A DNA stretch of 64,000 bases from Pseudonocardia parietis (GTDB lineage: Bacteria; Actinomycetota; Actinomycetes; Mycobacteriales; Pseudonocardiaceae), in the NCBI RefSeq assembly GCF_017876315.1, contig NZ_JAGINU010000001.1, positions 2,108,001-2,172,000 on the forward strand, given 5' to 3'. The notes under the pieces were generated by a model. That model ran no database searches, had not been told where the DNA came from, and saw nothing but the letters and a program-made list of their open reading frames with translations. Positions 27,555-35,901 of the stretch are shown in pieces (within the stretch, counting starts at the first letter, position 1; every line of letters begins with the position of its first letter). The position numbers and the translations under genes are program-made.

Positions 27555-27820
27555 TCGACGCTCCTTCGGTCCGCAGCGGTGGGGCCGGCCGCTTCTGTCA
27601 GATCATTCGCCTGGTCCGGGTGCCTATTAGCGCTACTGCCGTCGGTTCAACTGAACTGATGACCGCGGCGCCGTCGTCGTTCACGGTGGGTGGACGCCTT
27701 ACGTTCAGCAGCAACGTTGGGTGACCAGAGGTCCGAGCGCGATGAACCTCGCGGTAACGCCGGACGTCCTTCACCGACGAGAGGATCGGACCTCCTCCGA
27801 GCGGTCCCGGAAGGAACCCC

Positions 27821-28843
27821 ATGCGCAACGCGGCAGGCCGGCCTCGCCCGAAGAGACGTGTCCTCAGGACCTTCCTCGGCCTCGTGCTCGTCCTCCTGCT
27901 CGTCGTCGCCGGCGGGCTCGCCTACCTGGTGTCGAGCATCGGCAGCGACGTCCCACGTATCCCGGACGCGTTCCGGGGGCTCGAGACGACCGAACGTCCG
28001 GCGGCCTCCGGCGGCACGACGTTCCTGCTCGTCGGCACCGACTCGCGTGCGAGGGAGCCGACGACCGGGTCCGGGGCGAACCCGGACGCCGTCCCCGGGT
28101 CGCAGCGCTCGGACGCGATCATGCTCGGCACGCTCGCCCCGGACGGACACAGCGCGAGCGTCGTGTCGATCCCACGCGACTCCTGGGTGGAGGTCCCCGG
28201 CCGCGGCATGAACAAGATCAACGCCGCGTACGCGTTCGGCGGGGCGCCACTGCTGATCGGGACCGTCGAGCAGCTGACCGGGGTGCGGGTGGACCACTTC
28301 GGCGTCGTCGACTTCGCCGGGTTCACCTCGCTGGTCGACTCGGTCGGCGGGATCGACGTGACCGTCGCGCGGGCCACCGGCAACGACGGCGTCGACTTCG
28401 TGCAGGGCGAGAACCACCTCGACGGAGCGCAGGCGCTGGCCTACGTCCGGCAGCGCTACGACCTGCCGGGAGGCGATCTGGACCGGGCGGCGCGTCAGCA
28501 GAACGCGATGAAGGCGCTGCTCGAGAAGGTGCAGGAGAAGGCGACCACCGATCCGGGGGCGCTGTACGCGTTCGCCACGAGCGTCGGTGACGCGGTCAGC
28601 ATCGACGACTCGCTGTCCAACACCGGGCTGGTGCAGCTGGCGGTCGGCAACCGGAACCTGCGCGGCTCGGACGTCACGTTCGTGACCGCGCCGGTGGCCG
28701 GGCTGGGGCGCGAGGGTGCGCAGTCGGTCGTGTACGTGGACGAGCGGCACGGGGAGGAGCTGTGGGACGCGGTGCGCAACGGCAGCGTCCGGCAGTTCGC
28801 GGACCTGAACCCGGCACTGACGCTCGGCGACGTGCCGTCCTGA
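27821..28843 (+). CDS. LytR-CpsA-Psr (LCP) family glycopolymer transferase
   Basis: 340 residues with a short cytoplasmic Arg-rich N-terminus, one transmembrane helix (about 14-36) and an extracellular LCP domain. LCP enzymes attach polyprenyl-linked glycopolymers (arabinogalactan, capsule, teichoic acid) to peptidoglycan. Visible conserved parts: LVGTDSRAREP, SDAIMLGTL, VVSIPRDSWVEVPG, the GGIDV stretch and LAYVRQRYDLPGGDLDRAAR with the phosphate-binding Arg. GGAAGGA precedes the ATG. It heads the polysaccharide locus and could attach the product to the wall (inference). Confidence 0.9.
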   Translation: MRNAAGRPRPKRRVLRTFLGLVLVLLLVVAGGLAYLVSSIGSDVPRIPDAFRGLETTERPAASGGTTFLLVGTDSRAREPTTGSGANPDAVPGSQRSDAIMLGTLAPDGHSASVVSIPRDSWVEVPGRGMNKINAAYAFGGAPLLIGTVEQLTGVRVDHFGVVDFAGFTSLVDSVGGIDVTVARATGNDGVDFVQGENHLDGAQALAYVRQRYDLPGGDLDRAARQQNAMKALLEKVQEKATTDPGALYAFATSVGDAVSIDDSLSNTGLVQLAVGNRNLRGSDVTFVTAPVAGLGREGAQSVVYVDERHGEELWDAVRNGSVRQFADLNPALTLGDVPS

Positions 28844-28894
28844 CGGCGGATCGGCGGGCGTGAGCTCCGTGATCGCCTGTGGAACGATGCCGCG

Positions 28895-29653
28895 ATGCCG
28901 ATCCTCTGCTATCACTCCGTGGCTCGCGGCTGGGACGACCCCGTGTCCATCGAGCCGGAGGATTTCGAGCGGCACTGTGCCCTGTTGGCGAGGACCGGCG
29001 ACACCGTGCCGCTCTCGGCCGTCGAGGACCGGCTCGGAGCCGGCGCGCCACCGCCGCGGCACGCGATGGTCCTGACCTTCGACGACGGCTTCGCGGACTA
29101 TCTCGAGCACGCGGTACCCATCATGGAACGGCACCGGCTGACGGCGACCATGTACGTCGTCGCCCGGTCGATGGAGGATCCCGACCTGCCGGTCGACTGG
29201 ATCACCGGTCTCGATCCGGCGGATGCACCACCGTTGATGAGCCGGGATCAGGTGCGCATGCTCCACGACGCCGGGTGGGACATCGGCAGCCACAGCATGC
29301 GGCACCTCGACCTGCGCACGCTCACCGAGGACGAGTGCCGCCGTGACCTCGGGGAGAGCCGGGAGATCCTGTCGGACCTGCTCGGACGGCACGTCACGAC
29401 GCTGGCCTACCCGTTCGGCTTCCACGCCGACCACGTCCGGCGCGCCGCAGCACGCGCGGGGTACACCTGCGCTCTGGCGCTGCCGTCGGGGCCGGAGGAG
29501 CCGGGGCCGTACGCCGTGCCCCGGGTGGGGCTCTACCGGGGCAACGGCGCGACCACGTTCCGCGTCAAGACCCGGCCCGGGTATCTCGGCCTGCGCTACT
29601 CGGCGGGAGCGGATCGGACCCGCCGCACGGTCGCCAGGGTCACCGGCCGGTAG
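28895..29653 (+). CDS. polysaccharide deacetylase (NodB homology), no. 1
   Basis: 252 residues. NodB-type carbohydrate esterase 4 core: metal-binding MVLTFDDGFADY, second motif DIGSHSMRHLDL (SHxxxH), TLAYPFGFH. No signal peptide or membrane helix is evident, as in cytoplasmic or periplasmic glycan deacetylases of EPS clusters. Transcribed with the LCP gene (51-bp gap) and convergent with the flippase gene (4 bp apart). Confidence 0.88.
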   Translation: MPILCYHSVARGWDDPVSIEPEDFERHCALLARTGDTVPLSAVEDRLGAGAPPPRHAMVLTFDDGFADYLEHAVPIMERHRLTATMYVVARSMEDPDLPVDWITGLDPADAPPLMSRDQVRMLHDAGWDIGSHSMRHLDLRTLTEDECRRDLGESREILSDLLGRHVTTLAYPFGFHADHVRRAAARAGYTCALALPSGPEEPGPYAVPRVGLYRGNGATTFRVKTRPGYLGLRYSAGADRTRRTVARVTGR

Positions 29654-29657
29654 ACCC

Positions 29658-31214
29658 TCAACTCCGGCCGGAGTCCTCGCCGTCCACCGGGTCCGGATCG
29701 CGCCGGCCGGGCCGCATCATGGTGCGGAGCACGTCCCGGAGGCCGCGGTGGACGACCAGCGACACGACGAGGAAGACCGATCCCAGAGCCACCGCCTCGA
29801 CGACGACACCGCCGATTCCGTCGCCGAGTTGCGGCCACATCCGGCTCGGCGACAGCACGGTCTGCACCGCGACCAGCGCGACCGTTCCGGCCAGGACCGG
29901 CGGCACGAGTGCGCCGAGCAGGTCGCCGAGCGAGCAGCCGGTGACTCCGCGGGCGAACCCGACGAGCACCAGGCCGATGGCGATCTCGGTGACCGACACC
30001 GCGATGCCGACTCCGACGAGCCCGTACGGGATCAGCAGCAGGATCAGGCCGATCCCGAGCAGGAGCTCCAGCGCCGAGGTCCAGTGGAACAGCGACGAGC
30101 GTCCCCGGGCCTTGATCACCTCGGTGGCCACCGACTGGAGCGCGAGTCCCACCCCGTATCCGGCCATGGCGACGAGGAAGACGCCCGCGCCGCGCCACGG
30201 CTCACCCAGCAGCACGACGACCACCGGTTCGCCGATCGCGATCACGAGGGCGGCGACGGGTACGGCGGCGAACCAGATCCAGGTCAGTGATCTCAGGAAC
30301 GCGGCCCTGAGCCGCTCCGGCTGGTCGGCCATCCGGGAGAACGCCGGGAAGAGCACGTAGGACGCGATCTCCACGACGGCGAACCCGGGAAGCATTCCGA
30401 GCCGGTTCCCGTAGCGGTAGTGCCCGAGCGCGGTCGCGCCGAGCCTGCGACCGGTCACGGCGGTCTGGACCATGTCACGGATGTAGAGGACGACGTCCTG
30501 GAGGAGCAGGGGGTAGGCGAACCGCGCCATCGAGCGCCACAGCCGCACCGACGGCCTGCCCCGGCCGGGGCGCCACCGGGCGAGCAGCCAGGTCCCCACC
30601 AGCCACACCACGACTGCCGCGTACTGGCCGATGACCATCGACCACACCCCGAAGCCCGCGGCGGCGAGCGGCAGCGCCACCACGGGGAACGCGACGGCGC
30701 GGGTGGGGTCGATGATCAGGCGGCGCTTGAAGTTGAAACGCCGCTGCATCAGCCCGTCCGGCACGTTGGTGAGCGACTCGAGCAGCAGCAGACCCGCTGT
30801 CGCCGCCGCTACCGCGGTGACGACGTCGCTCTCGAAGAACCAGCCGAGCAGCGGTGCGGCCGCGAGTGCCAGCAGCGACATGAGCAGACCGCCTGCGGCA
30901 GTCGCCCAGAAGACGGTGTCGGCGGCGTCGTCGACGTCTCCCTGCCATTGGACGAGTGCTGCCCGCAGGCTGCCCTCGGCGGCCGAGACGAGAAAGGTGC
31001 AGAGGACCGTGCCGGCGGCGAACAGCCCGACCTCGGCGGGTGTGAGCAGGCGTGCGAGCCACAGCGTGGACACCAGCGAGACGAGCTGGACGACGACGAG
31101 TGTCGCGGTGGAGATGACGGCGCCCCGGCGTACGACCGAGGCGAGATCGCCCGAGGTCTCTCCGGTGGTGCCCGTTCGGGCGTCGACGCCCGCGCGATCG
31201 TGTTCTGCAACCAT
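29658..31214 (-). CDS. Wzx-type polysaccharide flippase
   Basis: 518 residues from the ATG at 31214 with about 12-14 transmembrane helices. MATE/MOP superfamily, polysaccharide export type: LARLLTPAEVGLFAAGTVLC near the N-terminus, NVPDGLMQRRFNFKRRL, and a Gly/Leu-rich C-half. Moves polyprenyl-linked repeat units across the membrane. The first flippase of the locus; a MurJ-type second one lies at 56-57.6 kb. The next gene on the other strand encodes the FemAB-like protein, divergently. Confidence 0.88.
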   Translation of the reverse strand: MVAEHDRAGVDARTGTTGETSGDLASVVRRGAVISTATLVVVQLVSLVSTLWLARLLTPAEVGLFAAGTVLCTFLVSAAEGSLRAALVQWQGDVDDAADTVFWATAAGGLLMSLLALAAAPLLGWFFESDVVTAVAAATAGLLLLESLTNVPDGLMQRRFNFKRRLIIDPTRAVAFPVVALPLAAAGFGVWSMVIGQYAAVVVWLVGTWLLARWRPGRGRPSVRLWRSMARFAYPLLLQDVVLYIRDMVQTAVTGRRLGATALGHYRYGNRLGMLPGFAVVEIASYVLFPAFSRMADQPERLRAAFLRSLTWIWFAAVPVAALVIAIGEPVVVVLLGEPWRGAGVFLVAMAGYGVGLALQSVATEVIKARGRSSLFHWTSALELLLGIGLILLLIPYGLVGVGIAVSVTEIAIGLVLVGFARGVTGCSLGDLLGALVPPVLAGTVALVAVQTVLSPSRMWPQLGDGIGGVVVEAVALGSVFLVVSLVVHRGLRDVLRTMMRPGRRDPDPVDGEDSGRS

Positions 31215-31313
31215 GTCAGGGGTGTTTTCGGTTGGGTGACGCGGAACGTTTCGCGAGCCGGAGCGATGTTCTCCCGGGGCAGCCGATGGAACGCACCGAC
31301 GTGGGGAGACGAC

Positions 31314-32369
31314 GTGGACCTGGTGGTGGGTGCGGCACCCGGGAACCCGCAGGCCTGGGACGCGCTGGTCGACGAAAGCCCGTTGCCGTCGCCGTCCCTG
31401 CGCTCCTGGTGGCTCGAGGCGTGGGCGGAGCGGGACGCCGTGCGGGTGGTGGAGGTGACCGACGGCGGAGTGCTGGTCGGGGGCCTCGCGGTGCAGGTCC
31501 GGCGCAGGCACGGGCTGGACCGGGTCGAGCTGGTCGGGCATCCGCTCGCCCCCGACCACTGCGATGTTCTCGCTCTGCCGGGGCACGAAGCCGCGGTGAC
31601 CGCGGCGGTCGCGGCCTGGCTCGGCCGTGGGCAGAGCAGGATCCGGCTCGACGGGCTCCGTGCCGGGGCGTTGCTGGCGGGCGGCGCGGTGCCGAACACG
31701 GTCACGTCGGTACTGGACGAGGCCCCGTTCGAACCGTTGACCGGTGACTTCGCCGACTACCTGGCGGCCCGGTCGCGGAACTTCCGCAAGAACGTCTCCC
31801 GGTTCCGCCGGCGTTTCGACGACGACGGGGTCGAGCACGTCACCGCGGGCCCGGCCGACATCGATCACCACCTGCTGGAGCTACGGCGTCTGCACGGCGC
31901 TGCGAGGGGCGCGGACTCGAGCTTCCTGCCGTACTTCGACGTGTTCGCGGCGGCGGCGCGGCGGGGAGTGCAGCGGGGCGAGGTGCTGTTGCACGCAGCC
32001 GTCGACCGCTCCGGCCGGGTGCTCGCGATCGAGGCCGTGTTCGAGGTGGCGGGCCGGTTGAGCACCTACCAGAGTGGACGCGACGTCTCGGTCGAGCGCG
32101 GTCTGGACCTCAGCACGGTGCTGCTGAGCAGAGCGATCGAGGCTGCGGTCGGGCGCGGTTGCCGGGAGCTCGACATGCTGCGCGGTGCACAGACCTACAA
32201 GACGTCCTGGGCCGGACGGACCCGCCCGGTGCTCACACTGCACGCGTCGAGCGGCGCTGCGGGGTCCGCGGTGGAGCGTGGGGTGCGCTCGCTGCGCACG
32301 ACGAAACGTGCGCTGACCCGGGCTGCCGGCGCGGTGGTCAGCCGACCCGGCCCAGCAGCTCAGGGGTGA
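31314..32369 (+). CDS. FemAB/BioF2-like acyltransferase (GNAT fold), no. 1
   Basis: About 351 residues from GTG 31314 (GGGGAGA upstream); ATG 31266 is an alternative. Double-GNAT type protein: SLRSWWLEAWAE near the start, the RNFRKNVSRFRRR segment, and a C-terminal LLHAAVDRSGRVLAIEAVF then TYKTSWAGRTRPVLTLH. This family adds acyl or aminoacyl groups in EPS clusters or to peptidoglycan; substrate unknown. Tail-to-tail overlap of 32 bp with the next glycosyltransferase gene. Confidence 0.8.
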   Translation: MDLVVGAAPGNPQAWDALVDESPLPSPSLRSWWLEAWAERDAVRVVEVTDGGVLVGGLAVQVRRRHGLDRVELVGHPLAPDHCDVLALPGHEAAVTAAVAAWLGRGQSRIRLDGLRAGALLAGGAVPNTVTSVLDEAPFEPLTGDFADYLAARSRNFRKNVSRFRRRFDDDGVEHVTAGPADIDHHLLELRRLHGAARGADSSFLPYFDVFAAAARRGVQRGEVLLHAAVDRSGRVLAIEAVFEVAGRLSTYQSGRDVSVERGLDLSTVLLSRAIEAAVGRGCRELDMLRGAQTYKTSWAGRTRPVLTLHASSGAAGSAVERGVRSLRTTKRALTRAAGAVVSRPGPAAQG

Positions 32370-33663
32370 GGATCGCGGTGTCGTAGGCCCGGAAGCCGGC
32401 GGTACGGCTGTACACGCGGGCGAAGTGCGCGGCCGCCGCCCGGGACGTCTCCTCGTTGGTGGCCGGGTCCACGAGCTGGACCATCCACCGGACGAACTCC
32501 TCGGTGGAGTCACCGACCAGTAGCCCTTCGCCGAGCCCGGCGGCGATGCCGTCGGCGCCGACCGGTGTGGACACGATCGGCACCCCGCGCCCGAGTGCCT
32601 CGATCACCTTGATCTTCACTCCGGAGCCGAAGCGCAGCGGGTTGACCAGCGCCGTCGCGGTGGACAGTGCACTGTCCAGGTCCTCCACGTAGCCCTCCAG
32701 GACGACCGAAGCGCGATAGCGCTCGATGACCTCCGACAGGCCGGGCCGCGGCTCACGGCCGATCACGCGCAGCTGCGCGTCCGGCAACTGTCGAAGCAGC
32801 TCCGGCCAGCAGTCGCGCAGGAAGCAGCGCAGGCCGTCGTCGTTGTGCGGCAGCGAGAGCAGTCCGAGGAAGACGAATACCGGACGGGCAGAGGGCGCGC
32901 GCCGCGGTGGTGCTCCTGCGGTGCAGAGCAACGGCGGAATCGCCGTGACCCGGTCCGCCCCGGCCCGGTCCGCGAGTGCAGCTGCCTCACCGGGGTTCAC
33001 CAGCAGGCTCCGGGCGAACCGGCGCACCTGCCGGTCCTCACTGCGTCGCACGAGCCTTCGCTCGAGTCGCAGCAGAACCCGCTGTACCGAGGGACGGGAG
33101 GCGAGGGGACGCAGGCGGGTCGGCACGTGCGCCCGGAAGTTGCCCAGCGCGTCGACCTCGATCTCTGGATGTCGCCGCATCGCGCGGAGCATCGTCGAGT
33201 AGCGCTCGGAGAACAGGTCGTCCACGTAGAGGACGCGGTGCGCGGCAGCCCCGTGCTCGACGTACTGGCCGAGCCGCACGGTGTCGTAGATCTCGACGTC
33301 CGGCGCGAGGTCGCGCAGCAGCCGATCCAGGTCGGCCCCGACCCGGGACGAGCGCAGCAGCGCCTCTTGCAGACTCGAGCGGCCGGTGGTGACGGACGAG
33401 GCCAACGCCCACAGGACGTCCCGGCGGCTCGGTCCCGCGATGCGGTGCAGGACGGCCGGGAACCGGGTCACGTCGGCGGAGCGGTCTCCGACCAGCACGT
33501 AGTGCACGTTCTCCGGGCCGAACCGGTCGGCCAGATAGTCGAGCAGCCCGGCGAGAACGACCTTCTTCCCGGCGTCCACCGGGTACGGCGCGACGGCGCT
33601 GACGACGCACACCCGTGGGTGTGCACCGTCCCCCGCCGGAGGAACCACCTGTTCCACGGACAC
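32338..33663 (-). CDS. glycosyltransferase, GT4-like
   Basis: About 441 residues from GTG 33663 (GGAAGG upstream); the frame is open to 33726. GT-B fold: N-terminal Rossmann domain (VCVVSAVAPYPVDAGKKVVL) and C-terminal nucleotide-sugar domain with FVFLGLLSLPHNDDGLRCF, VLEGYVEDL and the E-x7-E region PLRFGSGVKIKVIEALGRGV. Sugar transferred is unknown. Divergent from the next glycosyltransferase gene. Confidence 0.85.
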   Translation of the reverse strand: MSVEQVVPPAGDGAHPRVCVVSAVAPYPVDAGKKVVLAGLLDYLADRFGPENVHYVLVGDRSADVTRFPAVLHRIAGPSRRDVLWALASSVTTGRSSLQEALLRSSRVGADLDRLLRDLAPDVEIYDTVRLGQYVEHGAAAHRVLYVDDLFSERYSTMLRAMRRHPEIEVDALGNFRAHVPTRLRPLASRPSVQRVLLRLERRLVRRSEDRQVRRFARSLLVNPGEAAALADRAGADRVTAIPPLLCTAGAPPRRAPSARPVFVFLGLLSLPHNDDGLRCFLRDCWPELLRQLPDAQLRVIGREPRPGLSEVIERYRASVVLEGYVEDLDSALSTATALVNPLRFGSGVKIKVIEALGRGVPIVSTPVGADGIAAGLGEGLLVGDSTEEFVRWMVQLVDPATNEETSRAAAAHFARVYSRTAGFRAYDTAILTPELLGRVG

Positions 33664-33997
33664 GCCGGGACCGCCTTCCGGTATCGGCCGGCGGGCGGTA
33701 GGACGCACGGTCGGCCGGCACCGCACGACCCGACCCCTCGCGCGGATCGTCGAGTGAATCTAGAGCATGGTCTCCGCGGGGCACCCGGGGCGCTCGGACA
33801 CCGTGACCGGTCGTGGGCCGTCGGTGGACCGGACAGTGTGAAACGGAACCGGCGCAGCGGACGAGAAGCAGCACAGGAGCCCGCACGCAGCGGCACCGCG
33901 GCGCCCGTATCCCGTGCACGTCCGTCCGTCCCGGATCGAGGATCTGTTCCATGCCCCACCGCACGGACCGTGTAGCCCGCCCGGTGGGACCGTCCAG
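33664..33997. other. divergent intergenic region, ~330 bp
   Basis: Between two divergent glycosyltransferase genes; probably holds both promoters. I see no gene and no clear palindrome. Open frames of the two flanking genes extend into it but lack start signals. Confidence 0.5.
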
Positions 33998-35152
33998 GTG
34001 AAGGTCCTGCACGTCATCGACGGCTTGAACGACGGTGGTGCCGAGCGGCTGCTCGCGTGTCTCGCCCGCTCCGGTGCCGGTGTGGAGACCCTGGTCGCGT
34101 CACTGTCGGCGCCGACGGACGCGACGGCGTCGCAGGCCCGCATCCTCCAGGAGGCCGGACTGGTCCCCTCCTACATCGGGGTCGGCCGGCTGCTCGAACG
34201 GCGAGCGACGGCGGCGGTCGCCGCGGCCGTCATGCGGTCCGGCTGCGACGTCGTCCACGCACACCTGGAGTACTCGACGGTGCTCGCCGCCCGTGCGGCG
34301 CGGCGCACCGGGCACCCGTTCGTCTCGACGCTGCACCACACCGTGGCGCGGGACTCCCCGTTGCGGGAGCGGTTGAAGGAACGGTGGGCGCTCCGTGCGG
34401 CGGGCCGGGCGGGCACGTCGCTGTTCGTCTCGCAGGCCTCGCTGCAGGCAGCCGAGCGGCTCTACGGCCGGCGCGGCGCCGACTGGCGGGTGATCCACAA
34501 CGGCGTCGACATGGACGGCTTCACCCCGCCGCGGCACGGGCGGCGCGCTGCGTTGCCGCCGGAGCTGGGGGTGCCGGCGGGTGCCCCGGTGGTGGCGATG
34601 GTGGCCGCCCTGCGCGAGCCCAAGGGGCACCGGATCGCGTTCCAGGCCTGGCCCGCCGTACGGGCCGCGGTGCCCGGCGCGGTGTTGCTGGTGGTGGGCG
34701 AGGGCACGGAGCAGGAGCAGCTTCGCGCCGCGGCACCCGAAGGTGTCGTCCTGGCCGGGCGCCGATCGGACGTGGCCGCCATCCTGCGTGGTGCGGTGGT
34801 GGCACTGCAGACCTCGTACACCGAGGCACTGCCGACGGCGCTGATCGAGGCCGCGGCCTGCGGCGCGGCCGTGGTCGCCACCGATGTCGGTGGCACCCGC
34901 GAGGTCGTGCAGGACCGGATCACCGGGCTGCTGACTCCGCCGCGGGACGCCCGGGCGACGGCGGCCGCCGTGGTCGAACTGCTCACCGACGACCCACTCC
35001 GGTCCGCACTCGGGGCCGCCGGCCGGGATCGGGTCGTCGACCTCTTCGACCATCGCTCGTGGGGCCGGCGCCTCGCGGGCCTCTACCACGAACGCGCAGG
35101 CGGGGAACGGCACGTGAACGAGAACGACGAACTGGCGGACGGTGTGCGATGA
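33998..35152 (+). CDS. glycosyltransferase family 4
   Basis: 384 residues, GTG start (VKVLHVIDGLNDGGAERLLA). GT4 retaining glycosyltransferase: N-domain with DVVHAHLEYSTVLAAR, C-domain with VIHNGVDMDGFTP, VAMVAALREPKGHRI, VLAGRRSDVAAIL and SYTEALPTALIEAAACGAAV (E-x7-E). First gene of an operon of overlapping genes with the Wzz-like and Wzy-like genes (overlaps of 4 bp). Confidence 0.9.
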   Translation: MKVLHVIDGLNDGGAERLLACLARSGAGVETLVASLSAPTDATASQARILQEAGLVPSYIGVGRLLERRATAAVAAAVMRSGCDVVHAHLEYSTVLAARAARRTGHPFVSTLHHTVARDSPLRERLKERWALRAAGRAGTSLFVSQASLQAAERLYGRRGADWRVIHNGVDMDGFTPPRHGRRAALPPELGVPAGAPVVAMVAALREPKGHRIAFQAWPAVRAAVPGAVLLVVGEGTEQEQLRAAAPEGVVLAGRRSDVAAILRGAVVALQTSYTEALPTALIEAAACGAAVVATDVGGTREVVQDRITGLLTPPRDARATAAAVVELLTDDPLRSALGAAGRDRVVDLFDHRSWGRRLAGLYHERAGGERHVNENDELADGVR

Positions 35153-35901
35153 ACAACCGGTCACGGCGGACGGTGGCGCTGGCAGGTCTCGTCGGACTCC
35201 TGGCCGGGTTGCTCGCGGCGCTCGGGATCGTGGCGATCCCCGACACCTACGAGGCGCAGACCCGGCTGGCGATCGTCCCGGCCGAGTCCGTGCCGTCGTC
35301 GGAGATCCCCGGCTACTGGGAGGTCCTCAGCCGGGGGCAGGCGAACCGCACGGCTGCCGAGGTGCTCGCCCAGCCGCGCTGGACGGAGGCGGCCTCGGCG
35401 GAGGTGGGGACGGCGGCCGCGGACGTCGCGGTCAGCGCCGGGGCGATCCCGGAGACGACGCTGGTCGACCTGGTGGTCCAGGGACCGGACCCGCAGGGGA
35501 CCGTGCGGGTCGCCGACGCGGTGGTCCGGCTCGGCACGCCGGTCGCGCAGGAGGTGACCGGTCCGTTCGAGATCCGCACGGTGCAGGAGGCGGCCGGGAC
35601 GGTGCGCAACCTCGCCGCACCGCCGGTGCAGGTGTTCGTCGCGCTGGCGGCGGCGGGTCTGCTGTTCGGCCTGGGGGCCGGGCTGCTGATCGATCGGCTG
35701 TACCGGGGCCGGCGGGGGAGCCGCCGTGGGAACCCGGGCTTCCCCGACCACCCCTCTGCGCAGCCGGGCCCGTACCGGCAGGCGCCCGGGGCGGCTCGGC
35801 CCAGGCCGGGCCCGGGCCGTGAACCGATCGATTCACCGACCGCCACGATGCGCAACGGCTCCACATCGGTCGGGGGGAATCCGGCTCGGAGCGACCAGTG
35901 A
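35149..35901 (+). CDS. Wzz-like chain-length/tyrosine-kinase-modulator protein, no. 1
   Basis: 250 residues: N-terminal transmembrane helix (about 9-30) followed by the IPDTYEAQTRLAIVPAES segment typical of Wzz/YveK proteins, an extracellular region, a second helix (about 165-187) and a Pro/Gly-rich cytoplasmic tail of ~60 residues. No Walker motifs, so no kinase activity of its own. Sets polysaccharide chain length in the family. ATGA overlaps on both sides (35149-35152, 35898-35901). Confidence 0.82.
   Translation: MNNRSRRTVALAGLVGLLAGLLAALGIVAIPDTYEAQTRLAIVPAESVPSSEIPGYWEVLSRGQANRTAAEVLAQPRWTEAASAEVGTAAADVAVSAGAIPETTLVDLVVQGPDPQGTVRVADAVVRLGTPVAQEVTGPFEIRTVQEAAGTVRNLAAPPVQVFVALAAAGLLFGLGAGLLIDRLYRGRRGSRRGNPGFPDHPSAQPGPYRQAPGAARPRPGPGREPIDSPTATMRNGSTSVGGNPARSDQ

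Noticed and set aside
27645..27656. GTTCAACTGAAC as a regulator site before the LCP gene
   Set aside because: A 5-bp arm palindrome of this kind is expected by chance; no second copy seen at other operon starts.
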